From Eubacteriaceae bacterium (GTDB lineage Bacteria > Bacillota > Clostridia > Eubacteriales > Anaerofustaceae): DNA of 64,000 nt. The notes beneath the pieces were generated by a model that saw only the letters and a program-made list of their open reading frames with translations, had not been told where the DNA came from and did not search any database. Position numbers and translations under genes: made by a program. This document shows, one piece after another, positions 51,490-60,388 of this stretch. The stretch is taken from the NCBI GenBank assembly GCA_017531485.1, contig JAFXKY010000046.1, forward strand, positions 62,001 through 126,000. Reading direction: 5' to 3'. How positions within the stretch are numbered: the first letter of the stretch is position 1; the number at the start of each line of letters is the position of its first letter.

Positions 51490-52587
51490 TTATACTATCT
51501 CAATAAGCTCCTTCGTGCATTTGTTGAGGATCTCTGTTTCACCCTTTTCGTTGATGATAACAAGGTCTTCGATACGAATGCCGATCTCACCGCGGATATA
51601 GATACCCGGTTCGCATGAGAATGCCATGCCCGGAGCAAGGTGCATATGATAATCCCCGTGGATGTACGGAGCTTCATGACCTGCATATCCGATACCATGT
51701 CCAAGACGATGGTTGAAATTATATCCGTATCCTGCGTCTTCGATGATCTTTCTTGCTGCAGCGTCGATATCGGGGATATATGCTCCGTTTACAGCTGCAG
51801 CTTCTCCTGCGAGGTTTGCCTGAAGAACGAGATTGTAAAGATATTTTTCTCTTTCCGTTGCCTTACCGACGATTACAGTTCTTGTAATGTCGCTCCACAT
51901 GCCTTTATATGTACAGCCGAAGTCCATTTCAACAACTGCGTGTTCACCGACAACTGCGCTGTTTCCGAAATAATGGGGATTTGCAGCATTTGCGTCAACA
52001 GCAACAATCCCGCCGTGACAGTCGCTTCCGCCGTAGTGCTTGCAAAGACGCACGATCTCATCGTTGATGTCTTTTTCCGTAAGGCCGGGTTTGATGAAGT
52101 GAATGAGGTCTTCAAATACTTTATCAACGATCCTTGATGCTTCGCGGAGGTTGTCGAGTTCTTCCGATGTTTTGATGATTCTCGTAAGTTCGAGATAATC
52201 TTTTCCGTTTACGGCAGTGAATTCAATATTATTCATCATTCTGATGAGGTTGAATGCCCTTACAGCTCCGTTGATCGCGATCTTCTTTCCGATAAGACCG
52301 AATTCTTCAAACGCTTTTTTCACAGTAAGGGTAAAGTCTGTGCTGTCCATCCACGGATATACTTTATTTCCTTCCATGAACCCGATTGCTTCCGCTTCTG
52401 TGAGGGCGTTACAGATGTAGAATGTCTCTTCTTTGTCCGTAACTACCATCGCCTGGAATCTTTCGCAAAGATACGGTTTATGTCCCACGAGGAACATCAG
52501 ATCAGCGCTCGGAGCAACGAGAAGTGCGCTTACGCCGTCATTTTTAAGCTGTTGTGCAAGTTTTTTCACAAGATCTTTATTTATCAT
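51490..52587 (-). CDS. M24-family Xaa-Pro peptidase
   Basis: The protein has 365 aa. An N-terminal creatinase-like domain, then the pita-bread catalytic domain with the metal ligands in MDFGCTYKGMWSDITRT (two Asp), HGIGYAGHEAP (His), SCEPGIYIRG (Glu) and RIEDLV (Glu). It cleaves residues linked to proline at the N-terminus of peptides in the cytosol. AGGAG is upstream. Monocistronic. Confidence 0.92.
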   Translation of the reverse strand: MINKDLVKKLAQQLKNDGVSALLVAPSADLMFLVGHKPYLCERFQAMVVTDKEETFYICNALTEAEAIGFMEGNKVYPWMDSTDFTLTVKKAFEEFGLIGKKIAINGAVRAFNLIRMMNNIEFTAVNGKDYLELTRIIKTSEELDNLREASRIVDKVFEDLIHFIKPGLTEKDINDEIVRLCKHYGGSDCHGGIVAVDANAANPHYFGNSAVVGEHAVVEMDFGCTYKGMWSDITRTVIVGKATEREKYLYNLVLQANLAGEAAAVNGAYIPDIDAAARKIIEDAGYGYNFNHRLGHGIGYAGHEAPYIHGDYHMHLAPGMAFSCEPGIYIRGEIGIRIEDLVIINEKGETEILNKCTKELIEIV

Positions 52588-52660
52588 AATATATCTCCTA
52601 TAAATAATGTCTGATGATATATTATCAGTAAATTAAGAAAATTTCAATATTAACTGTTCT

Positions 52661-53260
52661 TTATTTTTTTCTGATTATGACATCCGTGTAATAAAGCCCA
52701 TGGTTTGTGCAGTACCGGTACATTCTTGCATATGGGATATGCGGAATACGTATTCCCGCATTCCATTCCGGATATAGTTTTTTTATAAAAACAGTGTCCT
52801 GACTTACAAGAGCAATAAAAGAAATATAGTGTTCTCTCGTCATTGGATGATCAGACGAAATATAAAGCTCGTTTTCGATGCGCTCTATAGATAATTTTTC
52901 ATGATCCTCAGCTTTCTTCGCTTCAAGCGCAGTGAGTGTTTTTCCGCAACAGGAAATGCCTGCGTCAGAAATGGACGAGATGATATTTCCGCAGACAGGG
53001 CAGATGTAAAACAATGTCTTTTTCAAATTACCTGTACTTACGGTATTTTCTTTCAATTCGCCTTCAAGGAAGTTTTTGATATCCACACCGAATAATTCAC
53101 ATAATTTTGCAATAACCGATATATCCGGAAGTCCTGCCGCTCTCTCCCACTTGCTGACAGCCTTATCACTGACATTGAGAACTTCAGCAAGCTGCAGCTG
53201 GGTCATTCCACGCTCTTTTCTTAATGAAAAAATAAGATTTCCGACTTTCCGACTGTCCAT
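52661..53260 (-). CDS. XRE-type HTH fused to a desulfoferrodoxin (superoxide reductase) domain
   Basis: The protein has 199 aa. Residues ~1-65 are a Cro/CI HTH (MTQLQLAEVLNVSDKAVSKW). Residues ~86-199 have the desulfoferrodoxin layout: rubredoxin-like CPVCGNII followed by ISCCGKTL, then the catalytic-iron pattern with His in AEDHEKL, HPMTREHYI (two His) and CTNHGLYY (Cys and His). This could be a superoxide-sensing repressor or a reductase that regulates itself. GGGAGG is upstream. Monocistronic. Confidence 0.85.
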   Translation of the reverse strand: MDSRKVGNLIFSLRKERGMTQLQLAEVLNVSDKAVSKWERAAGLPDISVIAKLCELFGVDIKNFLEGELKENTVSTGNLKKTLFYICPVCGNIISSISDAGISCCGKTLTALEAKKAEDHEKLSIERIENELYISSDHPMTREHYISFIALVSQDTVFIKKLYPEWNAGIRIPHIPYARMYRYCTNHGLYYTDVIIRKK

Positions 53261-53383
53261 AATTACCTCCCGATATATTATAAATCATAAAGATCAGAAA
53301 TGAAATAAACGCTAGGTAGAGTATATAAAAAATCCCACAGACATGATCCGAGGGGATGGTTTTATCCTGCAGAATGTCAGGAA

Positions 53384-54784
53384 TCAATTTTTCAAAGCCT
53401 GAGCATCATTATAATCACTCAATTCGGACTTGAAATTTACCGATGCTTCGGATATTATACCGAAAGCCTTTTTCGCAAGAGGAAGTACGATAAAAAATGA
53501 GATGACATCTGCAGCCGCCTGTGATGAAGCGAGTCCTTCAACGCCAAACAAAGACGGAAGAACCAGAAGTACGGGGATAAGGCAATATCCCTGTCGCGCA
53601 GTACTCATAATAAGCGCATATTTTGCTTTTCCGATACCTGCGTAAAACATATTTATAACGGATACCCATGCGTGAATCGGAAGAACGACACTCTGAAGCC
53701 GCATACAGAGCATCCCCACCCTGAGCACTTCGCTGTCGGCTCCGCTGTTGAATACGTAAATTATTCCGTGAGAGAAAATAAATATTACCGCGCCCATAAC
53801 TGCGGCACCGATAACGGATGCTCTCATACCGAAATTCAGGCTGTCATTTACTCTTTTATATTCCTTTGCTCCCCAGTTAAATCCCGCAACAGGCCGGAAC
53901 CCCTGTCCGAATCCCGGAACAATGAAAAACGGAAATTCCATTACTCTGTTAGCTACAGAGATCGCTGCAAGAGCGGAAGTGGAAAATCCTCTGTCTATCC
54001 TGTTGGAGATTATTCCGGACAAAACCATGAATGATGAGCGGAAAAATGACGTGGAACCGATCGAGAGAACTTCCTTGATCTGTTCGCTTACAAACCTGAT
54101 CTTTTTTAGTGAAATACTGACAGCCGTTCTCTTTCTTATATACGGATATATCAGAATGACAAAACTTACGAGTTTGGATATTGCCGTTGCCATTGATGCT
54201 CCCGCGACACCGAGATCCATTCCGAAAATGAAGATCGGATCGAGGATGCAGTTCAATATTCCTCCAAAACAAATTCCGATCATTGCAAATGTAGCACTTC
54301 CCTCGCTCTTCAGGCACATATTAAGAATGAAACTGCCGATCATGAACGGGGCCGCCATAAGAACATATCTCGCATACTGCATTGAATACATGATACAATC
54401 TTCTGTGGCTCCGAGAAAGCGGACGATATCGTTTATGAATATACTGCAGACGATCATAAATACTACACCTGCCGCTGTTGCCGTAAAGAATGATGTGCTG
54501 AGGACAGTATCCGCATCATCTTTTTTATCAGCTCCGAGAAGTCTTGAAATATAACTGCAGGCACCGCTTCCTATAAGGCTTCCGATAAGCGTGATCATCC
54601 TTTCAAGGGAGCTGTTTACCCCAACCGCAGCGGTCGCACTTGTTCCCAGAGAGCTTACAAAATATGTGTCCGCAAGGTTGTAAATTGTGGTGATAAGCTG
54701 AGCTGCTATTGTAGGAACTGCCATTTTTATAATTATATTGTTGACAGGCTCTTTCAGAAGCGCTGAACTGTTTTTGTTTGACAT
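53384..54784 (-). CDS. MATE-family efflux transporter
   Basis: The protein has 466 aa with twelve membrane segments. NIIIKMAVPTIAAQLITTIY, GSGACSYISRLLGADKKDDAD and PGFGQGFRPVAGFNWGAKEY are DinF/NorM-type motifs. The start at 54784 has AAGGAGG 9 nt upstream. The frame goes back to 54850 through the leader. It lies behind a broken marR gene on the same strand, separated from it by a terminator and a leader with inverted complementarity. Confidence 0.92.
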   Translation of the reverse strand: MSNKNSSALLKEPVNNIIIKMAVPTIAAQLITTIYNLADTYFVSSLGTSATAAVGVNSSLERMITLIGSLIGSGACSYISRLLGADKKDDADTVLSTSFFTATAAGVVFMIVCSIFINDIVRFLGATEDCIMYSMQYARYVLMAAPFMIGSFILNMCLKSEGSATFAMIGICFGGILNCILDPIFIFGMDLGVAGASMATAISKLVSFVILIYPYIRKRTAVSISLKKIRFVSEQIKEVLSIGSTSFFRSSFMVLSGIISNRIDRGFSTSALAAISVANRVMEFPFFIVPGFGQGFRPVAGFNWGAKEYKRVNDSLNFGMRASVIGAAVMGAVIFIFSHGIIYVFNSGADSEVLRVGMLCMRLQSVVLPIHAWVSVINMFYAGIGKAKYALIMSTARQGYCLIPVLLVLPSLFGVEGLASSQAAADVISFFIVLPLAKKAFGIISEASVNFKSELSDYNDAQALKN

Positions 54785-54805
54785 TTTATTTCGCCTCCTT
54801 GCATT

Positions 54806-54861
54806 ATTTAGGTACCGCAACATTTTACATCTCAAAAACAAAAATGCCAATGTGCCTAAAT
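54806..54861 (-). promoter_or_regulatory. Paired segments in the leader of the second MATE gene
   Basis: ATTTAGG (54806-54812) pairs with CCTAAAT (54855-54861), and ACATT (54820-54824) with AATGT (54849-54853), giving a possible two-part helix directly before the ribosome site. It could be a MarR operator or an RNA fold. Confidence 0.4.
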
Positions 54862-54885
54862 AAAAAAAATGCCCCTCACGGGGCA
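54862..54885 (-). terminator. Intrinsic terminator after the marR remnant
   Basis: Stem TGCCCC / GGGGCA (54870-54875 with 54880-54885), 4-nt loop and T8 on the minus strand. Confidence 0.85.
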
Positions 54886-54892
54886 GAAGATT

Positions 54893-55301
54893 TTACTCCC
54901 TCAGCATTTTCCGGAGCAGAGCGATAAGTATTTCTTTGTATTCAGACGACAAATTATCAAAATGAAGCACATCGGAATATTTCTTGCTTGGAGATAATGC
55001 CGCGTTTTCACCTTTTTCTGTAAGTGAAAGGATGATACGCCTTCTGTCGGAAGGATCCTTTTGCCTGATAACAAGACTCTTATTCTCAAGCTTCATTACC
55101 AGCTCGCTGACAGAGCCTGCTTTTACGGACAAGCGGTTCTGAAGTTCTTTTTGCGTCAATGAACCTTCTTCGTATAATATCCTCAGAACGGCACTCTGTC
55201 CGCCATAATTTTTTTCACATTATTTACTTTGTTAACACATTCGTGAAGAAGTCTGTGAAGCATTTCTTCGCGGTCATCACGGCAAATGTTTTCTCTTCCA
55301 T
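54893..55301 (-). pseudogene. MarR-family regulator broken by two A-tract frameshifts
   Basis: An intact 88-codon frame (54893-55159, SVKAGSVSELVMKLENKSLV, DPSDRRRIILSLTEKG) is the C-terminal two-thirds of a MarR protein. The missing start can be read in two other frames upstream: ATG at 55301 with CGGAG gives MEEK, then a shift at A4 (55289-55292) gives RDDREEMLHRLLHECVNK, and a second shift at A7 (55209-55215) gives NYGGQSAVLRILYEEGSLTQ. One extra A in each tract would restore a continuous 136 aa protein, the normal MarR size. Mutation, slippage or homopolymer error are all possible. Confidence 0.8.
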
Positions 55302-55362
55302 AATTATCTCCGAGTATATTATATACCATCAGGCTGATAAATCAAATAAATGCATGGCAGAA

Positions 55363-55399
55363 TAAAAAAATATCCTCGTATATATACGAGGATATTTTT
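55363..55399. terminator. Bidirectional intrinsic terminator
   Basis: 10-bp arms TATCCTCGTA / TACGAGGATA (55371-55380 with 55385-55394) flanked by A7 and T7. Confidence 0.85.
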
Positions 55400-55867
55400 T
55401 TATCCGAGCGGCATATCGAGGGTAAGGGATTTTACCCCGAAGCCGTATTTTTCGTACATCTTCATCGCCTTTTCGTTTTTACCATTGACGGAAAGTTCAA
55501 AGCTTACGCAATCACGACATTTTGCAATTTCTCTGAGATGATCGAACATAGCAGTTCCAATGCCTTTTCCTCTGTAATTCTCATGTACAGCCATCGTGTC
55601 TATGTAAAGGATATTCTTTTCTACGTGAACGGGGGTGGAAACGTGTTTCACGAAATAATACACCATTCCCACTATAACTCCGTCATCTTCTGCGACTATG
55701 CAATTGTCTTCTGCAATATAGTTGAGAAAACGGTCTTTTGCAAGAATAACGTCATTCATCTTATATACATCACTTCGCCACATTACATGCATTTCATGAA
55801 CCTGTTTTAAGATCGATTCGATCTGGGAATAGTCGGATAGCTGTGCGTATCGGATATTGATTTTCAT
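55400..55867 (-). CDS. GNAT-family N-acetyltransferase
   Basis: The protein has 155 aa. The acetyl-CoA-binding motif A is TMAVHENYRGKGIGTAMFDH, followed by the C-terminal YEKYGFGVKSLTLDMPLG typical of RimI-like or PhnO-like enzymes. The substrate (amine or protein N-terminus) cannot be told. GGGAG precedes the start. Confidence 0.9.
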   Translation of the reverse strand: MKINIRYAQLSDYSQIESILKQVHEMHVMWRSDVYKMNDVILAKDRFLNYIAEDNCIVAEDDGVIVGMVYYFVKHVSTPVHVEKNILYIDTMAVHENYRGKGIGTAMFDHLREIAKCRDCVSFELSVNGKNEKAMKMYEKYGFGVKSLTLDMPLG

Positions 55868-55891
55868 ATTATCTCCCGGATTTTGTATAAT

Positions 55892-56650
55892 TTATTGGTT
55901 TCGTAAATATAAGGAATAATTGCTGAGGGCAAGTGACAGATCGTCGCTGTTCACGGTTCCGCTTTTATTTATGTCGCTTTTTTCATCATCTGTGCCGTAT
56001 GCTGAAAGAATAAATGAAATATCTTCGGCGCATATCTTTCCGCTGAGATCAATATCTCCCATGCGGTAAAGCTCAAAAATCCCGATACTCTTAATGAGAA
56101 TGTCTTTATTCTCAACCTTTCCTTTGTCGCGGAGGGACAGTGAATTAAAAATACTTTCCAGAGCTGAGGATATATTCTCATACTCATAAGTCAGAATATC
56201 TTTATCGAGAAGCCGTTTTATTTCATTATCAAGATATTCGTGTGAATTTCTCGAAATGATCCCACCGCATCTCAGACATGAATAATCCATAAGTTCCGTC
56301 ATCTTTTCTTCACCAACAAAAGTCAGAATATGCCCAAGCGGCATTATTTCATCCCAGTCCTTCATCACTTCTCCACAGACGTTGCAGTATACCGCATCTG
56401 TGACACCATATTCCGTGCAGGTTGGTTCTTTTAAGGTCGAGTAGATCAGTTCATGACCATACGGAGGAATACGGTCAGAAATATATTCGAATGAACACTC
56501 GTTGCATGAATAAACCGTGTATCCTTCATTGGTGCAGTCGGGAAGAAATATGATTTCGTCAAAAATGTGTTCGCATGAAGCATTTCCCAATGCGATATTC
56601 GGAATAAATATTATGATGAATAAAAGACATAAACCGACTGCTCTTTTCAT
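55892..56650 (-). CDS. Secreted cysteine-repeat protein with a dockerin-like C-terminus
   Basis: The protein has 252 aa. A signal peptide (cleavage near residue 22) is followed by Cys-rich repeats (CTNEGYTVYSCNECSFEY, CTEYGVTDAVYCNVCGEVM, SCLRCGG) with paired CxxC and an H, a pattern found in clostridial surface proteins. The last ~60 residues carry two dockerin-like calcium loops (GDIDLSGKICAEDISFIL, SDINKSGTVNSDDLSLAL). Probably binds a cohesin-bearing partner or calcium at the surface. Confidence 0.75.
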   Translation of the reverse strand: MKRAVGLCLLFIIIFIPNIALGNASCEHIFDEIIFLPDCTNEGYTVYSCNECSFEYISDRIPPYGHELIYSTLKEPTCTEYGVTDAVYCNVCGEVMKDWDEIMPLGHILTFVGEEKMTELMDYSCLRCGGIISRNSHEYLDNEIKRLLDKDILTYEYENISSALESIFNSLSLRDKGKVENKDILIKSIGIFELYRMGDIDLSGKICAEDISFILSAYGTDDEKSDINKSGTVNSDDLSLALSNYSLYLRNQ

Positions 56651-56674
56651 ATCAATCTCTCCGACAAAGGCAGG

Positions 56675-58021
56675 TTAAAAACCTGCCTGTTTTACTACAT
56701 TTATATTTTCCACGCCGTAATACTCAAACAGCTTTACCATATCTTCCGAAATTATCTCTCCGGGCACAGCGATTGGTATCGCCGGCGGACATGCAACGGT
56801 AAGCTCTCTGCAGATCCTGCCATATCCGTCTTTGGAGCTTATCATCTCATGCTCAGAAAAAACAGCATTACGTACAGTCATTACGCTCTCCGTATTTTTT
56901 ATCGGCAAAGATATTTTGTCGGAATAAGCTCTCTCATTCTTTCCGAGAGAATTTATCAGTCTTGAAAAATCCTCTTCATTGTTTTCAGGAGTTGCCATCA
57001 AAACCACATATTCAGGATCGGAATATTCACATTCGATCCTGTTTCGTCTGAGAATATCCGCGATCCCGAGTCCTGTCATACCGTCGGGAGCTGAGATGGT
57101 TATTTTCAAAGGATCGGTCTTTTCAAGCTGCCATCCGTTTGTTTTGAGAATTTCTTTGCAGTCCTCAATGACCCCGATAGTCTTTTCGAGACGTTCTTTA
57201 TAACTTTCGGAAAGATATTTGTTACAAAGATCAAGAGAAGCCATGATCAGATAAGACGGACTTGTCGAACCGAAAAGAGCGAGGGCATATTTTGCATATT
57301 CCCCAAAACTTTCAGGAGCATCTTTTGAAATATGCAGATACGCACCTCCCGTAACTACCGGCAAGGTCTTATGAGCTGAATCACAGCAAATATCCGCACC
57401 GAGATCCATCGGATGCAACGACGGAGTGAGAAATTTAAGATATGCGCCGTGAGCATTGTCCACAATAAGAATCGTGCCGTATTTATGACAAACTTCCGAA
57501 AGTCCCTTTATGTCTGCCATACCACCGAGATAATCGGGGCTGGTAATATATACAGCCGCAGGAGTTTCTTCCATGTTCCTGAGAGTATCTTCAAGGTCAT
57601 CTCTTGATACTTCACAACTGCAAAGGCTTCTTATATCCCCTTTCGGCCATAGCCATACGATATCAAAATCGAGAAGGGTCGCCGCATAGATAAATGACTT
57701 ATGAACATTTCTTGCGGCAACAATTTTCGGACGCGAAGTGCCTTTTTTATTTATCATCGCAAGATACATCATCGCCCTTATACATTGGCTTGAACCTTCT
57801 GCAGAATAAAAAGTATTTTTCGTTCCGAAGAGATTCGTTGCGTTTTGTTCGCTTGCAGCGATAATTCCGTCCGCCTCATAAAGGCTGTCGGCGCCATAAA
57901 ACTCCGTGATATCTATATCTTCATATCCGACAAATTTCTTTCCTTTATGTCCGGGCATATGAAAGCGGGTGAATCCACTTTCCGCATACGCTTTCATAAA
58001 GTCATATAAAGGTGTCTGCAT
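56675..58021 (-). CDS. Orn/Lys/Arg decarboxylase-family PLP enzyme
   Basis: The protein has 448 aa. It has the short clostridial form: FHMPGHKGKKF at the N-terminus, VDNAHGAYL, and the PLP lysine in DSAHKTLPVVTGGA, with a C-terminal domain (ACPPAIPIAVPGEII). It would decarboxylate lysine, arginine or ornithine to a diamine. The ATG overlaps the last base of the SCIFF maturase stop (TAATG), so it is in that operon. Confidence 0.9.
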   Translation of the reverse strand: MQTPLYDFMKAYAESGFTRFHMPGHKGKKFVGYEDIDITEFYGADSLYEADGIIAASEQNATNLFGTKNTFYSAEGSSQCIRAMMYLAMINKKGTSRPKIVAARNVHKSFIYAATLLDFDIVWLWPKGDIRSLCSCEVSRDDLEDTLRNMEETPAAVYITSPDYLGGMADIKGLSEVCHKYGTILIVDNAHGAYLKFLTPSLHPMDLGADICCDSAHKTLPVVTGGAYLHISKDAPESFGEYAKYALALFGSTSPSYLIMASLDLCNKYLSESYKERLEKTIGVIEDCKEILKTNGWQLEKTDPLKITISAPDGMTGLGIADILRRNRIECEYSDPEYVVLMATPENNEEDFSRLINSLGKNERAYSDKISLPIKNTESVMTVRNAVFSEHEMISSKDGYGRICRELTVACPPAIPIAVPGEIISEDMVKLFEYYGVENINVVKQAGF

Positions 58022-59409
58022 TATTTTTTTCTTTTATCGTCGTCAAGCGCGGCTTTGATCATGATTGCGCACTCGATCCTCTTCTTGAAGAGTTCACATC
58101 CCGGCTCATAGATTCCCCTGATAGAACCGCTTGCATGATATGCATTTGCAGCGCATCCGCCTGAGCAGTAAAGTTTTGCCCAGCAGTCTTTGCACTCTTC
58201 TCTTGAATATGCGTTGCAGCTGCGGAAATCTTCCCTTAATGCGTCGTTGGTCACTCCGCTATAGATATCCCCAAGCTTATATTCTTCTTCGCCTACGAAC
58301 TGATGGCAGGGGTAAAGATCGCCCCAGGGAGTTACTGCCATATATTCCGTTCCTGAACCACATCCTGAAATTCTCTTGTAAACACAGGGACCGCTTGTGA
58401 GGTCGAGCATATAGTGATAGAACGTAAAGGGTCTGCCTTCGTCATAACGTCTGATCATTTCGTTGGCAAGGATCTCATATTCGTTCTTTACGATTTCGAT
58501 ATCTTCAGGAGTGAGAGCCGCTTCATCATCCGGAGCACATACTACCGGCTCCATACTGAGTTCAGTAAATCCAAGGTCAAGCATATGTAAGATGTCTTTT
58601 GTGAAATCCGGATTTGCGTGAGTAAATGTGCCGCGCATATAATAAGATTTATCGCCTCTTTCCTTCACGAACTTCTGGAATTTCGGCACGATGCGTTCAT
58701 AGCTTCCGTTTCCGGCATAGTCCACTCTCTTCAGATCATGAATTTCTTTTCTTCCATCAAGGCTGAGAACGACGTTGCTCATTTCTTTATTTGAGAATTC
58801 AATAACTTCATCGTCAATGAGCATACCGTTTGTCGTGAGAGTAAAGCGGAAATTCTTATTGTGGATCTTTTCCTGCTCTCTTGCATATTTTACAAGGTCT
58901 TTTACCACATCCCAGTTCATGAGCGGTTCGCCGCCAAAGAAGTCAACTTCGAGGTTTCTTCTTGTACCTGAATTTTCAATGAGGAAATCAAGGGCGCGTT
59001 TTCCGACTTCAAAGCTCATCACAGCTCTCTCGCCATGATACTTACCCTGGCTTGCAAAACAATATGAGCAGTTAAGATTGCATGTATGAGCGACGTGAAG
59101 GCAGAGTGCCTTTATGACGTTTCCTGAACGCTCCTTGAATGTACCTGCTTTGTCTTCGAATGTATCGGGGGTAAAAAGTTTTCCTGCTTTGATGAGTCCG
59201 TTGATGTCTTCACAGCAAAGGATAAGTTCTTCCTTCGTAACGTCATCACGATGTGAATACTTTTCAAGCATTTCATTCATGATAGTTTCTTCGTCCTTTT
59301 CCTGCCAGAGGGCTATCATATCGTAGATCACTTCGTCAACAATGTGAATAGCTCCCGAGCAAGTGTCGAGAACGATATTATATCCGTTTAATTTATATTG
59401 ATGCAGCAT
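58021..59409 (-). CDS. scfB: SCIFF radical SAM maturase (SPASM)
   Basis: The protein has 462 aa. An N-terminal peptide-recognition region (LHQYKLNGYNIVLDTCSGAI) is followed by the radical SAM CX3CX2C motif in CNLNCSYCFASQG, FFGGEPLMNW, and a SPASM domain (CGSGTEYMAVTPWGDLYPCH, CKDCWAKLYCSGGC) for two further 4Fe-4S clusters. It installs Cys-thioether links in the SCIFF peptide encoded just upstream. GGAGG precedes the start by 5 nt. Confidence 0.96.
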   Translation of the reverse strand: MLHQYKLNGYNIVLDTCSGAIHIVDEVIYDMIALWQEKDEETIMNEMLEKYSHRDDVTKEELILCCEDINGLIKAGKLFTPDTFEDKAGTFKERSGNVIKALCLHVAHTCNLNCSYCFASQGKYHGERAVMSFEVGKRALDFLIENSGTRRNLEVDFFGGEPLMNWDVVKDLVKYAREQEKIHNKNFRFTLTTNGMLIDDEVIEFSNKEMSNVVLSLDGRKEIHDLKRVDYAGNGSYERIVPKFQKFVKERGDKSYYMRGTFTHANPDFTKDILHMLDLGFTELSMEPVVCAPDDEAALTPEDIEIVKNEYEILANEMIRRYDEGRPFTFYHYMLDLTSGPCVYKRISGCGSGTEYMAVTPWGDLYPCHQFVGEEEYKLGDIYSGVTNDALREDFRSCNAYSREECKDCWAKLYCSGGCAANAYHASGSIRGIYEPGCELFKKRIECAIMIKAALDDDKRKK

Positions 59410-59424
59410 AATTCCTCCGTATGT

Positions 59425-59458
59425 ATATTAAAAAATGCTACCGTTAAGCAGCATTTTT
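59425..59458 (-). terminator. Hairpin between the SCIFF peptide and maturase genes
   Basis: Stem AAAAATGCT / AGCATTTTT (59431-59439 with 59450-59458) followed by T-rich sequence on the minus strand. It is expected to favour high levels of the precursor mRNA over the maturase. Confidence 0.75.
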
Positions 59459-59468
59459 AACTCGATAA

Positions 59469-59615
59469 TTATTCTTCAGTATTTTCGCAAACCTGGTTAG
59501 CTACGCCGCAGCTTGTTTTGCAAGCTGACTGACAAGATGTCTGGCATTCGCCGCAACCGCCGTTTACAGCGCTTTCACATAAATCACGAGTTTCGAGTGT
59601 TTTAATTCTTTCCAT
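59469..59615 (-). CDS. scfA: SCIFF ranthipeptide precursor
   Basis: The protein has 48 aa. The N-terminal leader MERIKTLETRDLCESAVNGG is followed by the cysteine-rich core with the SACKTSC signature, seven cysteines in all and Thr/Ser/Asn partners for thioether bonds. The start at 59615 has GGAG 8 nt upstream. The longer frame (to 59723) is not supported. It stands directly upstream of its maturase. The cell role of SCIFF is still unresolved (signalling has been proposed). Confidence 0.95.
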   Translation of the reverse strand: MERIKTLETRDLCESAVNGGCGECQTSCQSACKTSCGVANQVCENTEE

Positions 59616-59731
59616 GTTATATCTCCGTTTCTTGGAATAATTAAGTAACTCCGCAGCTACTGCCACGTCTAATGAATGATACCACACATCCCCGTATAAG
59701 TCAAGTATATATGCTAAAATCACTCAATGTT

Positions 59732-60214
59732 TCATCTTACAAACCCAATTGCAAACGCGACGACTACTATCGTAATAAAGGGAACTATCATAAGAATAAA
59801 CAAGCTGTAACCAATGATAATCTTTATGTCTGACTCTTTATGAAATACAAGAAACAACCCTTCAACTATGAGCGGCACGGAAAATACAAAATTCAAAAAT
59901 AGCATCATCAATCCAAAAATCAGAAATACAAATCCGAATATCTGCTTTATCTTCTTTCCGGAAAAGCCGCTGTCTTCATTATTTTCGCTTTTCGCAACTT
60001 CAGTTTCAGGCATCAACTCCCCTTTCACAAGATAGTCAAGGGAAACAGAAAATAACTCACTCATCAGAACAATTTTTTCAAGTTCGGGGACACTCTGCGA
60101 ATTTTCCCATTTTGAAATCGCCTGACGTGAAACACCGAGCTGTTCTACGAGAGCATCCTGGGAGATGTTATGGCTGAGACGCAGTTCATATATTCTTTGT
60201 CCGATCTTTTCCAT
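59732..60214 (-). CDS. XRE-family regulator with membrane-bound C-terminus
   Basis: The protein has 160 aa. An HTH at residues ~6-60 (LSHNISQDALVEQLGVSRQAISKW, read in parts) is followed by a Glu/Asn linker and two membrane helices (about 96-118 and 133-157). Such proteins are membrane-tethered repressors of unknown signal. The start at 60214 has AGGAGG 6 nt upstream. It sits next to the SCIFF operon on the same strand. Confidence 0.85.
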   Translation of the reverse strand: MEKIGQRIYELRLSHNISQDALVEQLGVSRQAISKWENSQSVPELEKIVLMSELFSVSLDYLVKGELMPETEVAKSENNEDSGFSGKKIKQIFGFVFLIFGLMMLFLNFVFSVPLIVEGLFLVFHKESDIKIIIGYSLFILMIVPFITIVVVAFAIGFVR

Positions 60215-60388
60215 TGTTTTCCTCCTTTTGTGGGGGTAGTATATAGGATTTACACTTATTTGTAAAGAAACTGTCATTTTAAATTTCGCAACCGACAGTT
60301 GCAATGGCTTGTTTATGCGGTTTGTATGATTATATCACAAATTATCTTCAAATAAAATATGCCCGCATCACACGGACATATTTTGCTT

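Noticed and set aside
55163-55301. Programmed -1 ribosomal frameshift as the explanation of the split marR frames
   Set aside because: Two separate shifts would be needed, the A4 tract is not a slippery heptamer, and no downstream stimulatory structure is evident; mutation or sequence error is simpler.
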